Shown: positions 25,691 through 36,173 of the stretch, piece after piece
How the letters are laid out: each line of letters starts with the position of its first letter
How positions within the stretch are numbered: position 1 is the first letter of the stretch
Source: Jacaranda mimosifolia
Taxonomy: Eukaryota > Streptophyta > Magnoliopsida > Lamiales > Bignoniaceae
Length of the DNA stretch: 64,000 nt
Assembly (NCBI GenBank): GCA_018894105.1
Contig: CM032129.1
Location: 29,653,468-29,717,467 of the forward strand
Reading direction: 5' to 3'
Translations under genes and position numbers: made by a program
The notes under the pieces: model-generated
Databases searched by the model: none
The model's input: the letters and a program-made list of their open reading frames with translations, nothing else
Told to the model about the DNA's origin: nothing

Positions 25691-26494
25691 TTGGCATATT
25701 TGATTTGAAATGTAAATAGTTGTGGAGATTTGAATAGAATGATATGAGATGAAATTAAATAATATATTAGTCTGTCTGATATTGAAAATTAGCCTTACAA
25801 TTACGTGCCACTATAATTTACCATTGCCATGTTTGATATTAGTTAACAACCACTATTCTGTATCCTAATGATGCCTAATGTGGTGTTTGATATTGGAGAT
25901 ATAAATTGCGGGCCGACCTGTAATTGTCGGCCCGCAAATTGTGCTTGGCCTGGCACTGTAGACCACATTAGGCACTAATGTCATAACGGCATTGCAGGTG
26001 AGATTAAGTAATCACACTCCTATTGGCTGAGTCTCTTTATTATAACATTTCAAAATTGCCCTCAATTTGTTGATTGATATTTCAATTATACCCTTTGGTT
26101 TAAATTTTTATAAACTTTAAAACCAACTTCTTACCATTTGTGTAAAATTTTAGTGGTATATATAATTTATTTATTGAAAATTGAAAATTTATATATTAAA
26201 AATCAAAATTTACATATTGAAAATTTATATATCGAGATAAGGGATGTCCACAGTAGCCAGTTAGAGGGGAAGACGGTTTTTATTTATAGTGGATCGAGTT
26301 TTTTTCAAGGACAAAATAGTAATCTAAAATATAATAAGCCCAATCAAACACCTCATATCAGATGATTAGAGATTTCAATGGTGCCTAATTTATATCACAA
26401 TATCTAATATTAAATAGAATAATATTTTTTCTAATCTCACTCAACCACTCACTATTCTAATTTCAACTATTACTCAAATTTTGAATCAAACATG
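25691..26494. mobile_element. Long-TIR non-autonomous element, about 800 bp
   Basis: The left arm beginning GGCATATTTGATTTGAAATG is matched for about 100 bases by the inverted right arm beginning GGTCATGTTTGATTCAAAAT. Shared inner blocks include AGTTG...GAATAG and GATATTG. The interior holds a GC-rich foldback at 25873-25973. No transposase is present and no clear target duplication was found. From 26500 to 26990 there is only AT-rich sequence and a short palindrome (CTCATATCAAACATGAG, 26777-26793). Confidence 0.5.
25873..25973. repeat. Nested GC-rich foldback
   Basis: The outer arms GCCTAATGTGGT (25873-25884) and ACCACATTAGGC (25962-25973) are perfect complements. The inner arms TGCGGGCCGAC (25907-25917) and GTCGGCCCGCA (25926-25936) form an 11-bp perfect stem with an 8-base loop. 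The stretch between outer and inner arms does not pair well. Confidence 0.7.
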
Positions 26495-26992
26495 ACCCAT
26501 AATTTCTAACGCATGTTTAATGTATAGAATTAGTTGGGTAAATGACAAGACTACCGTTGAAGGGAACTTTTTCTTTCTAAGTAGGGGATTTTTCATGAAC
26601 ATAAAACCAGAGGGTAGATTTTGAATAATAAAAAAAAAAAAAAGAAGGGCAAGTGAGGAAGCAAAATTTTGGGGGAGGGATATAATTGCACCAAGAACGC
26701 CATTATAATCAACCCCTATAGCAGCTACAATAGTGGGCTGACACTAAAAAATGGGTCGTCCTGCTTCTGTAGTGTCTCATATCAAACATGAGATTATGTT
26801 AAATTATATTCACGTATTTAGCCTATCACAAATCAAACGTGCCCTATATATTTATGTGTATGATGAATTTTCAACAATAGTTGGGAAAATATGTTCTTTA
26901 TGGTTAAAGGATTTTCGTATTCAGATAGCAGTGTTGCTTTACAGGAATAAATCCACCATTAATAAAAATAATATTTGTATTTTCCACAGCAA

Positions 26993-27064
26993 GGATCCGT
27001 GGCGCAATGGTAGCGCGTCTGACTCCAGATCAGAAGGTTGCGTGTTCGATTCACGTCGGGTTCA
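26993..27064 (+). tRNA. tRNA-Trp (CCA), nuclear
   Basis: A 72-base gene runs from GGATCCG to CGGGTTCA. The acceptor stem GGATCCG/CGGGTTC pairs with G-U pairs allowed. The D-loop GCGCAATGGTAGCGC is canonical, the anticodon loop CTCCAGA carries CCA, and the T-arm GCGTG-TTCGATT-CACGT is intact, so both internal Pol III promoter boxes are present. There is no intron and CCA is not encoded. A CAGCAAG sequence precedes the gene, and a TTTT run at about 27085-27088 can serve as terminator. Confidence 0.95.
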
Positions 27065-27159
27065 AATCCCTTTAATTAACGGATGTTTTCAATTTTTCTT
27101 TTCTTTTTTCATTTTCCCCAATTTTCTGACAATATTTTTTATGGTCTACCACTCCACTT

Positions 27160-27168
27160 TATAAAATA
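27160..27168 (+). promoter_or_regulatory. Putative TATA box of the PPR gene
   Basis: TATAAAATA lies about 95 bases upstream of the PPR start codon, followed by a CT-rich stretch that suits a plant 5' untranslated region. It sits about 100 bases downstream of the tRNA gene. Confidence 0.5.
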
Positions 27169-27260
27169 TTCATCTCTTTCTGCTCACTTTCTTTCTCGTC
27201 ACTGAACCCTAAATTCCCAAATCAAAACCCTAGGCCACATCGAAAACTCTCACAAAATCA

Positions 27261-28454
27261 ATGGCATTACGCAGCAAGCTCAGATCACTGACACTCCAAC
27301 ACAATCGCCTATTCTCCACTTCAATCCTGAGCCCGGATTCCAAAACCCCCCTCACCAGCATAGAGAAATCCCGGGCGGCACTCTCTCTCCTTCGATTTGA
27401 AAAGAACCCGGAACGCGTCCTTGATATCTGCCGAGCTGCTGCCCTCACTCCCGAGTCACATCTGGATCGTATGGCCTACGCTAAGGCCATTTCCAAGCTC
27501 AAAGAAGCCCACTACTACGAGGGCATTCGGGGCTTGATTAAGGACTCCTTGACCCGACCAGATTTCAAATCTGAGCGCTTTGTTTCCCATTTCATCGTTC
27601 TTTATGGCCAGGCGGGCCTCGTGAAGGACGCCATTGAGCTGTTCGACGAAATGCCTAAAATGGGTCTTCAGAGTAATGTGAAGGCATTGAACTCGCTGCT
27701 GTTTTCCTGTATTTTAGCTGGGGATTATGGTGAAATGAAGAGGATTTTTTCGGAGTTTCCGAGGAGGTATGGTTTGAAGCCGAATTTGGATACCTATAAC
27801 ACTCTGTTGAAGGGGTTTTGTGAGTCGGGTAGTGCAAATTCTGCGCATTCTATATTGGCTGAGATGGAGAGGAAGGGTACAAAGCCTAATGCGATGACGT
27901 TTTCTATTGTGATTTCTGGGTTTTATAAGGAGGAAAAATTGAGTGATGTGGAGAAGATGATGGTTTTGATGAAGCAATATGGGATGCGACCAGGGATTAG
28001 TATTTATAATGTTAAGATACAGAACTTATGTAAGCTTAAGAGGTCAGCTGAGGCAAAGGCATTATTGGATGGGCTTCTGTCTAAAGGTATGAAGCTAAAT
28101 TGTGTGTCATATGGCCATTTGATATACGGGTTTTGTCGGGAAGGCAAATTGGATGTGGCTAAGAGTTTATTCAAGGAGATGATTGATAGGAGGTTGAAGC
28201 CAGAGGCTGACTGCTACTTTACATTGGTTTACTATTTGTGTCAAGGAAGGGATTTTGAGGCTGCCTTAGACATCTGTAAGGAATGTATGGCAAAGGGTTG
28301 GGTCCCAAACATAACAACAATGAAGTCTCTTGTGGATGGGCTGGTTAGCATTGAGAAGGTTGATGAGGCGAGGGAAATTATTGGACTTTTGAAGGAGAAA
28401 TTCTCGAGAAATGCTGATAAGTGGTCTGAGATTGAGGAAGGATTACCCAAGTAG
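27261..28454 (+). CDS. PPR336-like: Mitochondrial P-class PPR protein, PPR336-like, intact
   Basis: The protein has 397 residues in one exon, close to the family length of about 400. The N-terminus (MALRSKLRSLTLQHNRLFST) is basic and Ser/Leu-rich with no acids, fitting a mitochondrial presequence. A conserved region (RVLDICRAAALTPESHLDR, about residues 53-71) is followed by a run of 35-residue P-type PPR units from about residue 105. Examples are VKALNSLLFSCILAGDYGE, LDTYNTLLKGFCESGSANS, CVSYGHLIYGFCREGKLDV and DCYFTLVYYLCQGRDFEAA. The best remembered match is Arabidopsis PPR336, described in mitochondrial polysome and ribosome complexes. No stops or indels occur. The start ATG is the first in frame and lies at the end of a typical leader. 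Confidence 0.92.
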   Translation: MALRSKLRSLTLQHNRLFSTSILSPDSKTPLTSIEKSRAALSLLRFEKNPERVLDICRAAALTPESHLDRMAYAKAISKLKEAHYYEGIRGLIKDSLTRPDFKSERFVSHFIVLYGQAGLVKDAIELFDEMPKMGLQSNVKALNSLLFSCILAGDYGEMKRIFSEFPRRYGLKPNLDTYNTLLKGFCESGSANSAHSILAEMERKGTKPNAMTFSIVISGFYKEEKLSDVEKMMVLMKQYGMRPGISIYNVKIQNLCKLKRSAEAKALLDGLLSKGMKLNCVSYGHLIYGFCREGKLDVAKSLFKEMIDRRLKPEADCYFTLVYYLCQGRDFEAALDICKECMAKGWVPNITTMKSLVDGLVSIEKVDEAREIIGLLKEKFSRNADKWSEIEEGLPK

Positions 28455-29520
28455 AGTACTAAGCGTGGTATTACTGATCAATTTTTGTTATCTTGTGCCA
28501 TGTTTATTATAGACTGCAAAGTAGAGGACCATTTGTTTGACAGTGGTGTCGGCCAGATTTGTTATTGCTGTTTCTAATAAATTTGGTGCTTTAGTCTGAG
28601 ACTCCTCAACATTTGTTTCAGAATCTTGCTGATCTGTTAGGTTCCCGTGCTTTTTCCTATGCATGTGAAGCAATTCAATGAAAAATCATGTGGCTATAAG
28701 TTATTATTAGGTGTTCTCTTATTTTGCATACTTGTTTTTGATTGTTTGAATCAAAGTAGATGGCACGTAGGTTGTATCCAAAATTGATACAACCCGATTA
28801 ATATATCTTTTGCAGTCTTAATTCTTGCTTCATTTGGTATGATCAGAAGCATACTTCCGTTGACTAGAGTGCCTATAGATTCAGGTATGCTTCTATTGCT
28901 AGGTATTACATCTATTTGTCGAGAAGGTCTTCAAGTTGGTCTCATGCGCATAATATATTTGGTGCATCCGCCAGATTCTATATCTTGGGCATTCTGCCTA
29001 ATTCCCAAATTGTTTTGCTAGTGATGGTTGGCTTGCCTAGTTTCAACCCATGGCCAAAAAGGTCTATCTTGCGATTGCTTCATGTGGAAGGTCGGCAGAT
29101 TGCATTTAGTCGCATTCACTTTAGAACATCCGAGTGCATTATATGTGAGCCCTTAGTTGCCATGCCTCTTTTTAACAATTACCAATCCTGTTGATAAATT
29201 TAATACATCCATTTCGCTTAGTTTTCGTTATAGGCTTTCCTAGGAAGTGATGGCAACATTCTTCAACACCACACTGCATTCTTTGATCATTAAAAGAACC
29301 AAATAAAATGACCTTTCGAAACAGCGTATGATGAATGCAGCTAGTTCTTGCACTGTCGGTTATGCAAAATTTATTGCAAAGACATTACCACATGTTATAA
29401 GAAATAATGAGCTAGACATGCAACTCGCTAGTTACTGGAAGATAATGTTGAAGTCTTTAGAAGTCAAACTTCCAAAAGACTTGAAAGTCAAGTAGTTTTA
29501 ACAAATCTCGTCTGCGGCAT
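28455..29520 (+). other. 3' flank of the PPR gene and intergenic sequence
   Basis: The first 200 or so bases are the likely PPR 3' untranslated region. Short frames at 28839-29021 and 28916-29194 resemble nothing I know and overlap each other. I see no gene. Confidence 0.5.
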
Positions 29521-29523
29521 TTG

Positions 29524-29806
29524 CCTCAAATTGTGAATTTTTAAATATGTATACAATAATATTTTAAAATGAAATGCTGAGATTATCATGCATGATGTAA
29601 TCATTTATAATTAGTTGGATGTACACTCAATCGAATGGCATGACGATATGTAAAATGAAATGCGGACATTATCATGTATGATATAGCAATTTATAGCCAA
29701 TTGGGTTTATTCATTTGCATAACATAATATGAATCTCATGATGTCCACTTCAAATTGCAAATCTTTAAGTAAGAATACAATAATGTTATAAAATGAAATA
29801 CCGAGG
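29524..29806. repeat. Decayed direct repeat, three partial units
   Basis: The phrase AAAATGAAATGCTGAG...ATTATCATGCATGAT (about 29565) recurs as AAAATGAAATGCGGAC...ATTATCATGTATGAT (about 29655), and a third partial unit AAAATGAAATACCGAG lies near 29790. The longer phrase around TCAAATTG...ATACAATAAT is shared by the first and third units. Confidence 0.5.
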
Positions 29807-29807
29807 G

Positions 29808-30243
29808 CTGGATTGTTTATATTCTAGAACATATTTTTTCCAGTTTACACTATTCCAAAAACAAAAAATGCGATTGTTTGTACCATTTTCAATGAAAACA
29901 TTATCCATTTTTATTTTTCATACCTAAAAAAATATATAATACCTACTAATTTAATACTAATTTTTCATCACGTCATCATCCACTAACTTATTAAATAACT
30001 ATTTCTTTTCTATCTTTTCAAGACAATAGAGCCCACAATCAATTAAATAATAATAATTAATAATATTACATTTAAAAAATTTATTGTATTAAAATATTAT
30101 TTTCAATATACCTTTTTCAAAATTTTCACAATCTTTATCCAATCACATTTTCGTTTACACATAAAATAATGATAAAATAAAAACACATTCTAAAACAATG
30201 AAAACAGAAAATGAGAATGAAAACACAACCAATCCGGCTCTAA
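29808..30243. mobile_element. MITE (type B)
   Basis: The left end GGGCTGGATTGTTTATATTC and the inverted right end GAGCCGGATTGGTTGTGTTT match. The interior is AT-rich and non-coding. From 30244 to 31037 I see no gene; that stretch should hold the kinase promoter. Confidence 0.5.
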
Positions 30244-31037
30244 CATTATGATCTAACTATTCGTAAGCAGATGATATATACACAATTTTGAAGGACATAA
30301 TATAAACATTTTTTATTGGCATGGGTGATGATGATTAATGACCATTTTGACTTCATCCTAATCACCCCCCTCTCAGTAGGGGCCCTTCCAAGTTCCAACT
30401 AAACATTTGTCGCCTGTACAAATATAGCAATTACTAATTCGAACATGATTTTAGCTGTCAAATGTATGTTAGTTGTGATGTGCATGTTAGTTAAATACTC
30501 GAAACTGTTACACCAACACATGTACGAATCTCGTAAAAAATAAATTTCAGATACTAAATCCATCTGAGTTGAATTATCTATAAAAACTAAAGGTGAAAAA
30601 TGATTAAGACATTTCCATATCAAAATAGGAATATCCAACTTAATCTCCCATCCATCCCTCACCTTGTCCGAAAAACGCGATTATGGTATCTCCCAAATCA
30701 ACGTGGTATCTTGTCATTAAGCTGCCTGAAAAAGTAGTTGTTCACCATGATTATTGGCCCCGCTTTCATCTTCTTAAAAATTTTCTTTTCAAATAATTTT
30801 ATTTTATTTTTTGCAACTGTCCCTCCTTTAAGGGCCAATCTGTATGCAATTCTTTAATGATCAATACTTTTTCTTCTTGCAGGTATACAAATACAACCTT
30901 TGGTCATCATATATATAAGTGACACGAAAAAAAGATTCAAAATGAAGACGAGAAAACGTCAATATTTGTGATGATCTTGGAATCCTGCAAGAAGGATCAA
31001 CTTGCAAAATTATCAAAAGGAGGAGCGCGGGAAGGAG

Positions 31038-33768
31038 ATGAGATTTCTGATTTGCTGCAGGATTCAAAGGACTGATACAATGAGGAAGAGTTCTCTTAAA
31101 ACTTCAAAAAGTTCTATCCATGAAATTAAGGCAGTCAAGAAATATGATGATTCAGATGCATTATCCACAATTGCCCGAAGCATATCTATGAATGCTGGTC
31201 AGATTAAATTTCATCTTGCATCAATGCCTATGATCTTTTTTTCCTTTTTTCCATTTCTTTAAGGATTCTGGGTTGCTAATGATTCTCTAAATACCCTTCT
31301 AAGATATAATATTTCTCTGACCTATATAGATCTCCACATTATTCTGAAATTTTAGAATATATTTGATAGTTGATTGAGGTTGTCGCAAGATCTATCTGGT
31401 CAGTCTATTTCGCTCTCCAATAGGTTGAAAGGTCTAGGTCGATGATATCAAGGTAATCGAAAATGGTCAAACCTGAAATAGAAACAAAGGTTAGGTTTGC
31501 TAGGAAGATCCCACAAGAACCTTCAATAGGCCGAGTATTTGCAAGCAAATTTAAGAAAAGCAATAGGCAGACAATAATAAACTTGAATGCCATATGGTTA
31601 TGATCCGGCCAAGGTGGGGCGTTACAGACTATCCTATGTGTAAGATTGAGACTTAAACATTTCGTGTTAGGCCGAGCGCGACTCGAACAAAAAGACTCGC
31701 ATCCTAATAAGTGTTAGGTATTTTTAGCCTTATGTGGAGGTGCTTTTCATATTTGGTGCGTTTTCATCAGTAGTGGTTTTGAAAGCACCGGCTTTATGCA
31801 TTTTTTCAAGTGTTAGAATCTGGCTAGCATATGTCAAAGCTTCTCTATGAATCAATGGTTGATAATTTGCTTGAATCTTGCGATGATATTACGCAGGTGG
31901 TAGCAAACAAAGGATAATAGCAGAAGATGTACTTAGGCATGGTGTGAGACCTCCTGCTGAGGTATTCACTTTCCGGGAACTAGCAATCGCCACAGAGAAC
32001 TTCTATCCTGAATTGCTAGTTGGTGAAGGAGGATTTGGGAGGGTCTACAAGGGATACCTCAAGAAAACAAATCAAGTATAAGATAATCTCTCTTTTTTCT
32101 CTTAGAATATTGCCTTAAAAAGTATCCTTATTGTCTCATATAACGTTGTTTTGTTTCTTCAGATAGTGGCTGTGAAGCAGCTGGACAGAAATGGGGTCCA
32201 AGGAAACAGGGAATTCCTTGCAGAGGTCTTGACATTGAGCATGGTTCATCATCCCAACCTTGTCAATCTGATAGGATACTGTGCCGATGGCCGCCAGAGG
32301 ATATTGGTATATGAGTACATGCCTAATGGATCTTTAGAAGATCATCTTCTTGGTAATCTTTTGTCGATGAATTTTTCAGAATCCAGTATTACCATATGCA
32401 ATTTTATAGATATATCTTCATGGAAGTGAAAAGATAACACACAACAGCAAAAATCTTGCATCTGAAACTCTGCTTTCACATATACTTTTTACTTTCTTTA
32501 GAAATTATACGAACATTTTGCGTACATTTGTCAACTGAGGCAATTGTGGGAAGGTTTAGTTCGTGGAAATTCTTGATCAAGTGCATGTGCTGTTTGGAGC
32601 AATGAAGAGCTTCTTTTAGTTGTGATTAACATGTTTAACATGTCGACATGGGATTTATTTCTTGATGATTTGCTAATGGTAAAATTTTTTTCTTCCTTTT
32701 AGATTTACCTCCAGACAAGAAGCCCCTGGATTGGTACACGAGGATGCAGATAGCTAGAGGTGCAGCCCAAGGACTCGAGTACTTGCATGATACAACGAAC
32801 CCACCAATTATATTCAGGGATTTTAAGGCGTCTAACATATTGTTGGACGAGAAATTTAATCCTAAGCTGTCTGATTTTGGACTTGCTAAGTTGGGTCCGA
32901 CGGGCGAACAAGATCATGTCTCCACAAGGGTGATGGGAACATATGGCTACTGTGCGCCAGAGTATGCCCAGACAGGCCAGTTGACAACCAAGTCTGATGT
33001 CTACAGTTTTGGAGTGGTGTTGCTGGAGATCATTTCAGGAAGAAGAGTCATTGATAACACAAAGCCACCTGAAGAGGAGAATCTAGTTGATTGGGTAAGT
33101 TAACATCAATATATTTCTAGTATTATTAATTTAGACATCCTATGCTGGTCATATGTTTCTCAATATTAACAAGTCAAGAACTATTGACATCAAAAAGAGA
33201 AACACAAAATCTTGAGATATTTATTGTTCTAATTGATATTGCAAGGAATCGGGTCTGAGGTCCTTTTTGAAAATTGTTGAATGGTGGGTTTCTACTTTAA
33301 GAATGAGCCCGCATAGAGATAATATTTGATTGAATATCTTTTTAGTTGTGAAAGTTGGTATTTATATTGATCAAGTTATCGATGGAGATGGGGCCATGAG
33401 GCTTATGGAACCCATTTTGAGTGGGTTTAGTTGGTTACTTTGATTAGTTTTGTTGCATCTTTTACTGAGTTTTTTACTTTTATGCCCCTAAGACCTTATT
33501 AGATATATCACTAACTAAAATGGTTTGGTTCTGAATGTGAAATTTGCAGGCAAAACCACTTTTCAAGGACAGAGGAAAGTTCGAATTGATGGCCGACCCA
33601 TTGCTTGAAGGGAAGTATCCAGTGAAGGGTCTCTATCAAGCTCTCGCCGTTGCAGCTATGTGTCTGCAAGAGGAAGCCAGCACTCGGCCCCTTATTGGAG
33701 ACGTCGTCACTGCACTTGAATATTTGTGCATCACAACAGATGAAGTTACTAGTGAACCAGATATGTAA
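31038..33768 (+). CDS. Receptor-like cytoplasmic kinase, subfamily VII (PBS1-like), intact
   Basis: RLCK-VII kinases relay signals from cell-surface receptors at the plasma membrane. Five exons with GT-AG borders and matching phases are 31038-31197, 31897-32075, 32163-32352, 32703-33094 and 33550-33768, giving 379 residues. The kinase domain follows a basic N-terminal arm. The glycine loop [11 protein letters not shown] is near residues 95-105, the ATP-binding Lys is VAVK (about 118), and the catalytic loop is FRDFKASN (Asp about 216). DFG is near 234-236, and the activation segment [15 protein letters not shown] is the RLCK-VII type. The C-terminus ends ALEYLC...TSEPDM. The N-terminus (MRFLICC) lacks the MGxxxS myristoylation pattern but has a Cys pair that could be palmitoylated. 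An upstream in-frame Met at 31002 is possible; 31038 was chosen because family N-termini start close to the Cys pair. Closest remembered relative: the At1g61860 group. Confidence 0.9.
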
Positions 33769-34902
33769 GATAAATAGAACAAGACTGAATTTACATTTTT
33801 AGGCTAAATGCCCTGTTTCTTATGCTCAGTAGACCAGGTTTTTTGGAAGAGGAACAAAAGCAGATTATTGTTGTTGTTGTGTGCATTATGTGTGATATTT
33901 GACTACATCAAGTAAGATGCATGCTTTTTTTCAACTATGGAACAGGAAGTCCCAACTGAGAAAATTAACTTACTGAAACGGAGACTTGAATATGACTTGG
34001 CCAGACAATGGATGCTCTTCTAAGGAACTATTTTTTCAAGCAATTATCAATACCATAACTCAAAGACAATGACATCTGATCTTCAAGACTTCCACTTGGC
34101 TGGCTACCAAGAACTCACTACATGATGAAGCAATTTTCACAGCAGTGTTTGCCCTTCTGGTCCTCTCAACCCCTTGTTCATTTATATCAAACTCCCACAA
34201 AAAGTCAGTTGGTCATAAAGAGATTCCTAAATAACTCAATTTTCTTCCATGAACTATATGTGTCAGTAGATTAGTTCGATATAAAACTTGATTATATGGG
34301 CCGGATGTAAACTCAAAAAGTATTCGTATGTGGTTATTACTGGAGTTGAAGTTACCAAATTCTGAGGAGTCAAGTATAAATTTTTGTCGAATTGCTTCAA
34401 TCTAATTCCTCGAACCATATTTTCTAAATGAACTAGAGACAATCATCAAAATTGATCTTATGAAAGATTCGTACAGAATGAACGCACTTATTTTTCAAAT
34501 AAGTCATATCATTAAGTATATCGATTCCAAATTTAAGTCCAACTAAATGATCAATTATCGCCAATATGTCTCATGTAGTTGCTAATTGGGTTTTACCTTA
34601 ATTGTAATCGAACAAATATAAGTTCTGTCTCAATCTAGCCACGATAGCATGATAGCATAAGTTTTGTATCTTTTGCATATTCATGTTGTAATGCAAAATC
34701 TGAGATGGATAGAAAACTAGGAATTTTTCTCTTACTCTAAACTCGAGAGTAATTTTTGTCTAACTCTAAACTGAGGATTGATGAGAAAAGGTTGGGGAAA
34801 ATTTGACCCCGTGTGCCACAACATGGAATGTGAACACAATTTGAAATCCCAAGAATTCGTACACTTTTTTTTTTTAATTAAAATTACAATTCAAATTACT
34901 AT
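33769..34902. other. 3' flank of the kinase gene, intergenic
   Basis: This holds the likely kinase 3' untranslated region, then AT-rich sequence without recognisable coding or repeat structure. Confidence 0.5.
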
Positions 34903-35232
34903 GGCTTTGTTTGGTTATGTTCCTCCGGAACAATGTTGTTTTAGGAAAACATAACCAAACATATTTTCATTTTCCCTTCAAAAACGCACTCTTCAATATA
35001 TACATACATATATTATATATATTTTATTATTATTCTAACATTAAAAAAATTACTCAATTCCATTTTCATCCCAAAAACCCAACAAAAAAATATTGATTTA
35101 ACTGCAACAGTAAAAAAAGTCTCCCCAAAAATATAAACAAACATATCAAAGAATAACTTTCACATTTTTTAATAATTTATTCTCCCAAAACACATAATAA
35201 AAATCAAACAAAAAACATAACCTAACATTCCC
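34903..35232 (+). mobile_element. Tourist-like MITE, copy A3 (330 bp)
   Basis: The inverted ends are GGCTTTGTTTGGTTATGTT and, on the other strand from the right, GGGAATGTTAGGTTATGTT. TAT flanks both sides (34900-34902 and 35233-35235), a 3-bp target duplication. The interior matches copies A1, A2 and A4. Confidence 0.75.
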
Positions 35233-35611
35233 TATACATCTTAAAGGGCAAATTCCCTGTTTATACATCAAATTCTTTAGACAAATGCTATAATTTCTTA
35301 TCCAACTAGCTCTCACCTTCTACCTTAAAAAGTGAATATCTGCCTCAAAGAGACATATAAATTCTCTTCTTTTTTCAGAAGGATTCGAGATATCGGTTTA
35401 GACATTAGAAGCTCTCAGGAATTTAGGATTGATCATTTACATGAACTTTTGAATGTGAAAATCCCTGTTAAAAGAGGACAGAGGATCTTCCCATACAAAA
35501 TTTATCAAACTATCCGTTCCCCAAACTTTGTCAAGAACTTCACATTCTTTGTCCTAACAACATGCTTTAGGACAACTCTAAAATATTGACAACTGAATCC
35601 AGGAATCTCAT

Positions 35612-35887
35612 TCAGTCCCTGGCAGCATTGCAACTTCCACCACAGACCAAATCCCCACTGTTTTTTCTCTTCTTTTTCCTCCAGGAAACCACTAAATATC
35701 TGAACCTAGGACAGGAACTGCAAATCCCACGAGCCATTTCTTCAGAATGTCCTTCAGAATTCATGCAACTGTCCACATGCTCTAATTCGAGTCCTTTGAA
35801 ATATTCAATCTCCCTCTTCAGAAGTGATCCTACGGTGCCACGCGAGCCGACTTCCAACGGAACCCTTCCTGCCATATTTTCATGCAA
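35612..35887 (-). CDS. Possible conserved small plant protein with a GSRGTVGSL motif
   Basis: A 91-residue frame begins MHENMAGRVPLEVGSRGTVG and continues with SLLKREIEYFKGLEL, then a basic patch WRKKKRKNSG. I recall this RVPLEVGSRGTVGSL...EIEYF pattern from uncharacterised small plant proteins, in which the motif is followed by a Lys-rich patch and an IPGF-type C-terminus. Here LNEIPGFSCQYFR is readable just beyond the stop (about 35605-35570) but in another frame. The gene may therefore carry a one-base shift near 35620 and be a relic. Function unknown. The plus-strand frame at 35586-35906 is probably its shadow. Confidence 0.45.
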   Translation of the reverse strand: MHENMAGRVPLEVGSRGTVGSLLKREIEYFKGLELEHVDSCMNSEGHSEEMARGICSSCPRFRYLVVSWRKKKRKNSGDLVCGGSCNAARD

Positions 35888-36173
35888 GTTGGTGCTGGCT
35901 TTCTAGCTGTCTTATATAGCATGTATTGGTGTGTTTAGAATGGTTGAGGCTTGAGGATTAAGAGAAGTGGTGGGTTTCTAGTCTCTGTCTTTGTGTGAGG
36001 GTTTTGATATGCTTTGAGTTTAAACACCTTTACTTGGCTTACAATGTTTTTGTTGACAAGAATTGCTTAATGTGGACAGCCTGAGATGTCCACAATTTTA
36101 TATTATATGATTAATTAGTGTTTCTTATTGCTGCACCTATTGATCTGGATCATAGTTTTCCACGAAAAAGTTC

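Noticed and set aside
25873..25973. A microRNA precursor
   Set aside because: The stem is interrupted by long unpaired arms, so a 21-nt duplex is not supported.
28839..29194. Small genes downstream of the PPR gene
   Set aside because: The overlapping short frames show no family motif and no plausible promoter.
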